NCBI GenBank assembly: GCA_023055425.1
Contig: JALGPY010000005.1
Location: 84,671,495-84,735,494, forward strand
DNA: 64,000 nucleotides
Direction: 5' to 3'
Source: Linanthus parryae
Taxonomy: Eukaryota > Streptophyta > Magnoliopsida > Ericales > Polemoniaceae
Shown here: piece by piece, positions 36,454 through 46,526 of the stretch
How positions within the stretch are numbered: the stretch's first letter is position 1
How the letters are laid out: each line of letters begins with the position of its first letter
Translations under genes and position numbers: made by a program
Notes under the pieces: model-generated
The model's database searches: none
The model's input: only the letters and a program-made list of their open reading frames with translations
Told to the model about the DNA's origin: nothing

Positions 36454-37079
36454 TGTAGATACTGCTTTCTGACATGACAGATCTTAGCCACGTGGCAACC
36501 ATCCAGCACACCATATTGTGCTCCACACACACAGGATCACCAGCCGAGCTGATCCATGTGGGGGCTGCGAGACAGAGCCCTCGCATACCACTGCACGGGA
36601 CTTGTAGGGACTTAGTGGTTTGGAGGCTAGAGTAAGCCCTGTCGCGTGCGAGCCAAGCCCGCGCGCGACCTTTAGTAACTGTTTTGAGAGATCTATGGCA
36701 CGAGCTCCCTAGACCCGGTCAATCCGGTCAAACCCGGTCAACCTCGTAACGGTTCCGGTACTCGCGCACCACGTGCTCTAACGGTTCCTATATACTCGGA
36801 CGAACGTGCCGTTATGGTTAAGCTAATTAGGCCGCCATTAATGGGCGCATTAACCACACTACAACGGTCATGTTCTCCAGTATATATATATCGTTAACCT
36901 TTCCATACAAAGAAGAACACACTGCCATACGCGGAAGCTCTGCCAAACCTCTGTCTCTCTCTCAGACATTGCTACTGACTTACTCTCTCCCTACACACAC
37001 CCCTACTCTTCCTGTGCGATCCCTGATCCACTACGCACGGTGTACACGGAGGTCTCCCTGCCGGAATCTCTTGTGCACA
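36454..37079 (+). repeat. 5' LTR of element B (626 bp)
   Basis: TGTAGATACTGC to CTTGTGCACA. U3 holds a G-box (CACGTG at 36489-36494) and three GGTCAA cores at 36717, 36726 and 36736. A TATA-like run tatatatata (36881-36890) is the likely core promoter. A CT-rich leader follows. Confidence 0.95.
36881..36890 (+). promoter_or_regulatory. TATA-like core promoter of element B
   Basis: tatatatata, about 427 bp into the LTR, upstream of a CT-rich leader. A copy lies in the 3' LTR at 51931-51940. Confidence 0.55.
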
Positions 37080-37082
37080 TTT

Positions 37083-37101
37083 TGGTGAACCCGACGTGAA
37101 C
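37083..37101 (+). other. Primer binding site of element B
   Basis: TGGTGAACCCGACGTGAAC, three bases after the LTR end, identical to the site in element A. The primer tRNA is not assigned. Confidence 0.7.
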
Positions 37102-37119
37102 TTACCAGCAAAAGCAACC

Positions 37120-38901
37120 ATGTCTCAGGAGGACGATGTCAGCAACCGATCGCCTTCCACCGAAACTCCCTCGGGAGACGAGGCCCGCCGTACTCCGACG
37201 ACTCCCGGCGAGGCACCAACTTTAGAGTCTTTGGACGCCACTGTCCAAAGTCAGGCAAAAGCTCTCAAGTCTCAGTCTGCGCAGTTAGAACGGATCTTGG
37301 CCGTTCTGGGCACCCTTGCGCCAAATCCTCCACCAGCCACCGCTACCCCTCAGGGAGGAGGAACCCCTACCGCTCCAGGATTGGGAGTGTCAGCCACGCC
37401 TCCCAACCCTCATCTGCAAACTCCACCGTCAGCCACGCAGCTGCCTTCGGTCCAAGGGTCAACGGCACAAATGCTACCCCCTGCTGCTCACGCCTCTCAG
37501 CCCCCGGCTTTGGCGTCCAACCCAGCTCTGCAGTACGCTCTGCCTCCACCAGCGACAATCTGGGGAAACGCGGGTAGCCAATACGCTCCCAATCCTCCGG
37601 CGGCATATGTGTCGCCACCGCCTATGGCAACCCCTCCGCCAGCTACCGAGGGGAGCATTCCAGAATGCATGACGTCTTTGCAGAAGCGCGTGGACTCCAT
37701 CTTGGCTCATCAGTCGTTCGCGGATACCATCATCCCGAAGCTAGACAACGATCCACCCATTCCACGAGAGATCTATCTCATGCCTAACCCGGCGGGGTAC
37801 AAGGCTCCCAAATGGGATAAGTTCGAGGACGTCAATGGAAACGCCCATGAGCATGTCATGCGTTTCATTGATGTCATGGGTCCATACGGAGCCGATCCCA
37901 AGCTGCTGGTGCGAGAATTCCCAAAAACTCTTGGGAATGTAGCATACAAATGGTACCGAACACTGGAGGCCGGATCTGTGAAGACTTGGGACGACATGGT
38001 CCAGAAGTTCTATACCAAGTTCTTCCAGATGGAAGAAAAGGTGACGATGATCCATCTCTCGCGGATGTATCAGAAACGCGAGGAAGATGGAATCACTTTC
38101 ATCAAGAAATTCAGAGCGAAATCCTTGGAGTGCAAGGATCCAATGCTCGAAAGCCGGCTCGTAGAGATATGCCTGCAGTGCATGCGAGATGAATACAAAA
38201 GCATGCTGATCAATTTGCAAACACCTACGTTTTCAAAGCTCATCGAATGCACGATGAACATCGAGCCCATTGTCGAGAGACAGAGAAAGAAGAGCGCTCC
38301 AGAACGACCTGCGAGCGGCACCACCTACAAGATCGGCAGATTTGGCTACAAGCGGGGACGCGAAGCTGAGGTCAATACAGTTTCGCCCCAGAAGCAAGCA
38401 AAAGTTGCAAACTTTGACGCACCGCCTCTGCCATGCTCGGTGGAGGAAGCTAGCGATCTCTGCAGACAGTGGCGCAAGGACGGCGTCCTGCCACCGCTCG
38501 AGAAAGCACCCTCCAAGGAGATGACGAGGGACCCTAAGTGGTGCGAATACCACGGCAAGGTCATGCACCCCACGGCCGAGTGCAAGAAGCTCAGATTCGC
38601 GTTCGATCAGAAGATGAAGAACGGCGAACTCATCGTCAGCGACCACCGGAAGGATGTGCGCAACAACCCCCTGCCTGCCCATACAGACTCGGGCTCAAAG
38701 GGCAAAGAGGTCGCCATGATCTCGATAGTGGACTTGGAAGAAGTCGCAGAGGATGGTCTACCTATCATTGCTGAAGTCCATGAAGATGAAGACTACAGCA
38801 TGGACACGGAGGATGAGCGTGCCGACCGCATGAAAGGGTCGCACGGCTTCAACAAATTCTTCAACGAGATGAACTTCTCTGAAAAGTGCCGAACGATATG
38901 A
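37120..38901 (+). pseudogene. gag of element B, ending at a frameshift into protease
   Basis: I chose the ATG at 37120 (MSQEDDVSN), matching element A; the upstream GTG lies in the primer site. A Pro and Ala-rich N-terminal part is followed by the retrotransposon-gag domain (YKWYRTLEAGSVKTWDDMV), a basic stretch (RFGYKRGREAEV) and a CCHC-like knuckle (CEYHGKVMHPTAEC). The frame stops at 38899-38901 because of a one-base loss near 38895 relative to A (aacgatatg against gacagatatg). In A the same region runs on into protease. The gag domain itself looks intact, so particles might still form. Confidence 0.88.
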
Positions 38902-39731
38902 CAAAAGCAATCTTAAGGATAGCGGAGGACTACGAGGAGGACCTCGTGGTCTCCAACGGGAAAGTCATCAGGGCGTCCCGTTCCACAGAAAAGATTATGA
39001 CCTTTTCTGCCAGCGACAAGACGACAGATGCGAGCCACCAGAGGCCCCTGTACGTAACCGCCATCATCAACGGCGTCGAATTCAAGCGAGCATTCGTCGA
39101 TGGAGGAGCAGCGGTCAATGTTGTTCCGCTCCACACACTGAAGCTAGCAGGGATCCCCGAGCACAAGGTAGTCAAGCGTCCATCTCCACTGGTGGGATTC
39201 AGAAGTGATTCTAGAATGACGATCGGATGGATCCGCCTAGGCGTTCAGATCGGTAAAATCAAGTGCTCGGCGAAGTTCTATGTCATAGACGCGAACACCA
39301 CATATCACATGATCATAGGTCGGGCCTGGATTCATCGCTTTGACGCAATCCCTTCGACGGCTCACCAGGTGATGAAAGCTATCTGGAACGACAGGATTGT
39401 CGAAATACCGGCCTCAACTAACCCGTTCAACTTGGACGAAGCACATCTCAGCGAGGCGGTGTGGTTCACCGAGATGGCGGACGAGCAAACACCCGGACCA
39501 TTCAACCCTACTCCTTTACCTCTCTGGGAGGACATCAAGGACCAGTCACCTGCGGGCGTGATGGTGACAAGGGAAGATGCCAAGGAAAAGCCGCCTACAC
39601 GCGAAGAGGCGCCGCGTATCGCATATCATCGGAAGAATGTGTACACTCTGAAGAGGATTGCAAAGCATGACCCCGAGGGTAAGGAGATAGAGAGCTTCTA
39701 CGCCAACGGGAAGAAATGCTATCGCATATGA
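38888..39731 (+). pseudogene. Protease of element B (out of frame with gag)
   Basis: The frame after the deletion reads KAILRIAEDYEEDLVV and then the aspartic protease region with FVDGGAAVNVV, in which the Asp is the catalytic residue. It ends at TGA 39729-39731 (CYRI*), the same codon at which element A's gag-pro ends. Reaching this frame needs a shift the sequence does not obviously provide. The following RT is in phase with it. Confidence 0.85.
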
Positions 39732-41651
39732 AGGTGCGCGGGGACGTCCTCACACGGGCATGGGGATGTCCCTGGGCAAATCAATCAAATCGAGCAAGTT
39801 GCGCTGACAGAAGAGCCAACACAGGGCACTCCAGACGAGAAACTCAAAGAAGCGCCCGAATGCATGGAAGACAGGCCAAGACCACAAAAGCAAGAGCTAA
39901 AGGAAGTGTTCCTCAGCCCGAACGAGGAAAAGAAAAGGCCAGTCTTCCTGAGTGCGGACCTCACAAGCGAAGAGGAACAAGGATTGCTGCAGCTCCTAAC
40001 TGAATACAAGGACGTATTCGCATGGGAATATGATGAGATGCCAGGTCTGGACACGAGCATCACCATGCACCGTTTAGACATCATCCCAGGGTCTAAACCG
40101 GTCAAGCAAAGCACCAGAAGCTTCAGGCCAGAGCTCAACGTGAAGATCAAGCAGGAGATTGTCAAACTCCTAGACGCCAAGTTCATAGAGCCAAACCACC
40201 ATCCCACATGGTTGGCCAACATCGTGCCGGTGGTAAAGAAGAACGGACAGCTCCGCATCTGCGTGGACTTCCGAGATCTCAATCGCTTCTGCCCTAAGGA
40301 CGATTTCCCACTGCCTAACATCGATTTGCTCATTGATTCAACGGCAGGCCATCGCATGTTCAGTTTCATGGACGGTTTCAGTGGGTACAATCAAATCAAG
40401 ATGGATCCCGAAGATGCACGGAAAACTGCATTCATCACTCCCGTGGGGGTATTCAACTACACGGTAATGCCGTTCGGTCTTAAGAACGCAGGCGCAACCT
40501 ATCAGCGGGCCATGATGGCTCTATTCCACGACATGATGCACAAAGAGGTGGAATTCTATGTGGATGACCTGGTAGTCAAATCCAAGCATGAAGCAGATCA
40601 CCTTGCAGACCTGCGAAAGATGTTCAACAGATGCAGGAGCTTTCAACTGAAAATGAACCCCATGAAATGCGCATTCGGCGTGACCTCGGGGAAGTTTTTG
40701 GGATGCGTGGTCCATCGCCAAGGGATCGAGCCTGACCCTGCGAAAGTGTCAGCCATCACCAGCATGAAGCCACCTCACAACCAAAGTACCTTGAAAACAT
40801 TCTTGGGAAAATTGTCATATCTGCGGAGATTCATCCCAGCAATCGCCGAAATCACATGCTGTTTCAGCACTCTTCTCAAGAAGGACGCCGCGTACAACTG
40901 GGCTCCTGACCACGAAGCCGCATTCGAAAAGCTAAAGGAGCTACTCACATCCCTAAAGATAATGATCGCGCCTCAACTGGGATCACCGCTTCTGCTATAT
41001 CTTACATCGACAAGGAGATCTATAGGAGCACTCTTGGCTCAGGTGTATGAGGGCCAAGAGAGGCCCATCTATTACATCTCTCGCATTGTGCAGCCTGCTG
41101 AATCAAGGTACACAAACATCGAACGTCATTGCCTTGCTTTATTCTTTGTGATAGAGAAATTGAGACACTATTTTGCATCGCACAAAGTAGTGGTGGTCAC
41201 CAAAAGTGACCCCATAAGATACCTGCTAACTCACACTACACCGGGCGGGAGATTGGCGAAATGGTACATGACCATCTCTCAATACGATATCACATGCGTA
41301 AAACCGAGAGCGATCAAGTCGCAGGCGGTAGCAGATCTGTTGGCACAGTTTCCCGACAACAGCCACGAACCCGTGATCGAGGAAGAGCTCGAAGGCCCTG
41401 AAATCTACGCGATCGACGTGCCCTATTGGACCCTCCACTTCGACGGTTCGTCAACCAGAAAAGGCGGAGGCATTGGGATAGTCTTGACAAAACCAGACGG
41501 AGAAGTCATACAGATGTCCGCAAAACTCAACTTCGCAGTCACGAACAACGAGGCGGAATACGAGGCTCTTATCGCGGGGCTCCGTGCGGAGAAAGCTTTG
41601 GAAGTGAGCAACTTAACGGTCATGGGAGATTCCAAACTGATTGTTAAGTAA
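39732..41651 (+). pseudogene. RT and RNase H part of pol in element B, ended by a nonsense codon
   Basis: The frame continues from protease after the TGA; the first good ATG is at 39864. RT motifs are LRICVDFRDLNRF, MPFGLKNAGATYQRAM and FYVDDLVVKSK (near residue 231 from 39864). The first RNase H has lost typical acidic residues (LYLTSTRRSIGALLAQ). A second, archaeal-type RNase H begins LHFDGSSTRKGGG and contains TNNEAEYEALIAGL. The frame ends at TAA 41649-41651 where element A has CAA in the same alignment (KLIVK then Gln). The final part of the second RNase H and integrase are thus cut off. Confidence 0.9.
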
Positions 41652-43468
41652 GCCTCGGGCGAATATGGTTTAAAGGAGATCAACCTCCTGTCATACCGCA
41701 CCCTAGTGCAAAAGCTGATGCAGCAATTCTGCGACGTGAAATACGAGCACAAGCCCCGAGCGGACAACAGGCATGCAGACGCCTTAGCAACTCTGGGATC
41801 TAAGGTCAGCATAGACAAATGCCCCGCAAGGATTTCCATCGAAGTGCGAACATCGTCGGCGTTAACAGAAGATGCGTGCGACGTCGAACACATGGATGAC
41901 GCAGACTGGCGAAAAGCAATACTGCAAGCTATTGCGAAAGGCACCAGCAGCGAAAGCTGGGCACTCACGAAAGGATACTGCATCCACGACAACACCCTTT
42001 ACTACAAGGGTCCTGGAGGAATACTCATGCGATGTGTTTCCGAGCAAGAGGGACAACAACTGTTGAAAAGATTCACCAACACGCTTGCGGAGAAAGCGAG
42101 GTGTCAATCTACAGGAAAGCTCAGAGATATGGCATTCATTGGCCAAGCATGTCAACAGCTGCAGCCCTGATACAAGGGAAGTGCGAAAGTTGCGCACTAA
42201 TCAAAGATTCTCTACTCGTCGCTCTAACCGATGACGACACAGACTGGAGGAAGCCATTGTTTGAATTCCTCACCCAGGGCACCGTACCCGAATCGAGAAA
42301 AGAAGCCGACAAATTGAAGAGGAAAGCGTCTCGATATGTGGTTCAGGAAAACCTGCTTTGGCGAAGAGGTCACGAGGGCAACTTGCTGCGATGCCTAGAC
42401 GGCAGGGAAGCACAAGAAGTCATGGACCTTTCTCATCAGGTGGAACACCAGGGAGGTGCGAAATTATGCAGACAGCTCCTCTCAATCGGATACTTCTGGC
42501 CCACGATGGAAGTCGATTGCCGCACCAAGGTGCGACGCTGCCAAGAATGCCAATTCAAAGGGAACCTAGTGCACGCTCCCGCCGTGGATCTACATGCATT
42601 AGGGACGCCATGGCCATTTCACACATGGGCTTTGGACTTCATCGGCCCCATCCGACCAACGTCACATGGGAACCATTTCATTCTCACCGCAACCGAGCTG
42701 TTCACCAAATGGGTGGAAGCAATACCACTGAAGACGGCAAACGCGCTGGCTGTGGTTAACTTCATCCAGGAAAACATCGTATGCAGGTTCGGAATCCCAA
42801 ATACCATTCTTTCAGATAACGGTACTCCTTTTGTTAATCGCCAGGTAGCTACGAAACTCGCGGAGTACAATATCAGGCAGATATGCTCTACCCCCTATTA
42901 TCCAAAGGGAAACGGACAAGCCGAAGCGACTAACAAAACGCTGTTGAGAATTCTGAGCAAGATGGTCGCAGATGACCACAAGAAGTGGGCCGACTCTCTT
43001 AACATAGCTCTGTGGGCCTACAGAACTTCTCCAAGGACACCCACAGGGGCCTCGCCATTTCTACTATGTTATGGGGCCGAAGCTGTAGTACCTGCGGAGG
43101 TCAGAGTCAATTCGGCAAAGCTGGCCTTCCATGCACTCTATGAAAATCGACGCGATCATGACTTAGTCTTGCTGGAAGAAAAGCGAGAACAAGCCAAAAG
43201 GACTAACAAGCGGTACCAAGAAAGAATCGCTCGCGCCTACAACAAGACAGTCCAGCGACGGGATTTCGCAGTTGGCGACCTGGTCTTGCGCGCATCTGAC
43301 CACTGCATGCGAGAAGCAACTCACCCAAAGTTCGCAGCTAATTGAGAAGGACCCTTCGAAGTCACAGAAGTCTTCGATAGTGGCTACTGCAGCATACGAA
43401 GGTTGCACGGCACAACCTCAACTCCAAGCTCAGTCAACATGCGCTGGATCAAGAAGTACTATCCCTGA
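41652..43468 (+). pseudogene. Integrase part of pol in element B (one frameshift, one nonsense codon)
   Basis: After the TAA the old frame goes on (EHKPRADNRHADALATLG) until a one-base loss near 42070 relative to A (gggacaacaactgttgaaaag). The next frame then carries an HHCC zinc-binding region (HQVEHQGG, CRRCQECQ-like) and the D,D,E core: LDFIGP, LSDNGTPF and GQAEATN. It stops at TGA 43343-43345, where a Trp codon is expected before EGPFEVTEVFD. That frame then runs to a final TGA at 43466-43468 (MRWIKKYYP). Integrase would insert the DNA copy into the host genome. Confidence 0.9.
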
Positions 43469-43539
43469 CTTCTCTTGTTTCATACGTTTTATGATAACGT
43501 TGCTTAATGTCTCATGTGGCTATGATTGACGCAATCTCC

Positions 43540-43617
43540 TCTCCCATATGAGAAGATTGTAATCCTATCTCTCCCATATGAGAGTGTTATAATAAAAGAA
43601 TTCTCCCAAATGAGAAG
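43540..43617 (+). repeat. Three copies of a near-palindromic CTCCCATATGAG motif
   Basis: ctcccatatgagaag (43541), ctctcccatatgagag (43569) and ttctcccaaatgagaag (43601) are spaced about 30 bp apart just after the end of pol. The core CATATG is palindromic and the CTC/GAG arms can pair. Role unknown. Confidence 0.55.
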
Positions 43618-43706
43618 TTCATATTTCTAGCCGTTTATATTGCTCTATTTAATTTGTTATTACTGTTAACAATGGTTTATTCGCTGCAATAGCAATTTAT
43701 ACAACT

Positions 43707-45075
43707 GCGATCCTAAGTGATCATCAAAGCCTATCTCTTACGATAGCAGCAAATACAAACGCGATCCTAAGTGATCATCAAAGCCTATCTCTTACGATAG
43801 CAGCAAATACAAACGCGATCTTAATTGATCATCAAAGCCTATCTCTTACGATAGCAGCAAATACAAACGCGATCTTAATTGATCATCAAAGCCTATCTCT
43901 TACGATAGCAGCAAATACAAACGCGATCTTAATTGATCATCAAAGCCTATCTCTTACGATAGCAGCAAATACAAACGCGATCTTAATTGATCATCAAAGC
44001 CTATCTCTTACGATAGCAGCAAATACAAACGCGATCTTAATTGATCATCAAAGCCTATCTCTTACGATAGCAGCAAATACAAACGCGATCTTAATTGATC
44101 ATCAAAGCCTATCTCTTACGATAGCAGCAAATACAAACGCGATCTTAATTGATCATCAAAGCCTATCTCTTACGATAGCAGCCAATGCAAACGCGATCTT
44201 AATTGATCATCAAAGCCTATCTCTTACGATAGCAGCAAATACAAACGCGATCTTAATTGATCATCAAAGCCTATCTCTTACGATAGCACCAAATACAAAC
44301 GCGATCTTAATTGATCATCAAAGCCTATCTCTTACGATAGCACCAAATACAAACGCGATCTTAATTGATCATCAAAGCCTATCTCTTACGATAGCACCAA
44401 ATACAAACGCGATCTTAAGTGATCATCTAAAGCCTATCTCTTACGATAGCAGACCAATACAAACGCGATCTTAAGTGATCATCTAAAGCCTATCTCTTAC
44501 GATAGCAGCCAAATACAAATGGGATCTTAATCGATCATCTAAAAGCTTATCTCTTACGATAGCAGTCAAACGCAAATGCGATCTTAAGTGATTATCAAAG
44601 CCTATCCTTCAAGATAGCATTCAACACGAATACGATCTTAATTGATCATCTAAAGCCTATCTCTTACGATGGCGGCCAATGCAAATGCGATCTTAAGTGA
44701 TCATACAAAGTCTATCTCTTACGATAGCAGCGAAATACAAAAACGATCTCAATCGATCATCTAAAGCCTATCTCTCACGATAACGGTTTATACAAATGCG
44801 ATCTTATATGATCTTCTCAAGCCTATCTGTTACGATAGCAATTTATACGCAAAGTGATTTTAGTGGATCACCCAAGTCCGCTGTTACGGTGGCAACGTAA
44901 GTGCAGAATCATCTTATTGGATCTTCTAAAGGTCTATCTGCTGCGATAGCAGTTTATGCGAGAAACGATCTCAAGCAATTCTCTAATAAAGCCTATCTTC
45001 TATGATAGCAATTCGCACCGCTCAACGATCTTAATAGATCTGTTAAAAACTATCTGTTACGATAGCAAAGTTGTG
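43707..45075 (+). repeat. 54-bp satellite array in element B (about 25 units)
   Basis: Unit starts at 43707, 43761, 43815 and so on follow a strict 54-bp period up to about 44410; later units are 54-57 bp and diverge progressively to the right. Each unit has GATC twice (gatcttaattgatc) and a short inverted repeat (CTATC-tcttac-GATAG). 3' regions of Tat-type elements are known sources of plant satellites. The array separates sense pol from the antisense gene. Confidence 0.95.
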
Positions 45076-46526
45076 AACATGATCTCATATGATTTACAAC
45101 GACCAACCACAAGCCCATCCGTTAGAATGGCACAGCTTCGAAATTACGATCTCGAATGATCTAGCGAAACATCCGCGAATTGACATCGCATATGTGAAAT
45201 CATTACATGGCATTATGCAAGGCAAAACAAGCTGAAACGCATGCGAAATTGTATTTTGTTGCAAAGAGAGCAGATAATACAAAAGCTATATATCATTATG
45301 AGTCAAATGACTTACAATTTATCTATCTAGATAACAGCTTACAAGCGAAAAGCTCGAATCTAACTACGCAGCCAACATGGCTTACAATACATTCGAAAAA
45401 TGGCTGATAAGCCAGCAGAGACACGGTACGGAAACCCGGACTGCAAAGAATGAACCGCCCTGGCTTCAAACGCCGGCTACACAATGCCCAGATCTGCGGG
45501 TGAACATATGTAACAAGGGGGATCTTGCTCTAAAAAGAGCCACATGAAGCCGTACGCTCGACATCCTGCTATCCGACAAGACCGTTGTCAGATATGCTCC
45601 CCATAACATTTGCCCAAGGAACCACCGGTTCCAGCGATCAAACTGCAAGCAGAAGCTCCAAAGGGCAAGGGCTCCTTGTAGACGGGGATGAACACAGCGG
45701 TTCGCAACCCTGAGTTCAAGAACGAAGAGGCAAGAAACCCTCCTCCAGGGATGCTGGAGGAGAATTCCGCCGTTCATTACGAGACGGTAGCACGGTCACT
45801 TCGGCGCTGCACCTCGCCACGAGGCGGCCGGAAACATGACCTGCACACATAATACACGAAGAAATTTCTTCGAACACACATGAGATATTATCTGCATCCT
45901 CTTTATGATGATTATAAAGAGCAATAAGCCTCATAAAGTGGATCTTGGAAACTATTTCTATAGCACAAAGCGCAAACTCAGGATTCAAAACTTGAAGTTG
46001 CCATGAATCAACGAAAAACAAGCGTTGAAGCCAGCAGTCGTAAGGACTCACGGCAAAGCACATGTTTGGGATGAAGAACCCAAATGGCAAAGACAGGGTT
46101 TATATAGACCCTGTGGAGACTCTTCGGTTGCCTAAGATGAGTCAGCAAAATTCAAAAAGAGGGTAAGTTCAATCACTTACGCCTTGAAAAGCGGTAACAA
46201 TCAATTACCCTACTAAAGGCTACGACGATTCAGTTGCGTATCCTAATAAATGACGGATAGTCATGATTCGGATGGACTTCCCAACGGAAGCGTGCTTATC
46301 TGCCGAGAAATTAGCGCGAAAATCAAGCAGAGAATCAATTGCTGATGTCATAATTGGATATGCACAGAAATGTCCAATCAAATCCCGAAAAGGGCAAAAC
46401 GGGCAAACTCATTGTTTGTTGTTAAAAGAGGGGGGGGAGAAACCCTAGCAACATTACATTAATGTTTCAAAACAATTACATTAATGTCTAAGCCATTTTC
46501 CTGTTTTCTTTTCAAAATTCGAAAAG
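45076..46526. other. Spacer between satellite and antisense gene, with a weak minus-strand ORF
   Basis: Mostly non-coding. On the minus strand a TATA-like ctatataaac (about 46099-46108) lies 40 bp before an ATG at 46063 that opens a frame of about 115 codons ending at 45716 (MCFAVSPYDCW, CAGHVSGRLVARC). It has no recognisable domain. It could be a small gene, or the 3' region of the PMD gene. Confidence 0.35.

Noticed and set aside
39785..42870. Long open frames antisense to pol in B, and plus-strand frames over A's pol (2826-3293, 1017-1319, 3330-4082)
   Set aside because: They are shadows of the real pol frame: the same shadows appear in A and B because the sense protein is conserved. There are no introns, promoters or domains, unlike the antisense gene further downstream.
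43707..45075. CRISPR-like array
   Set aside because: The 54-bp units are contiguous repeats without unique spacers, in a plant retrotransposon; it is a satellite.
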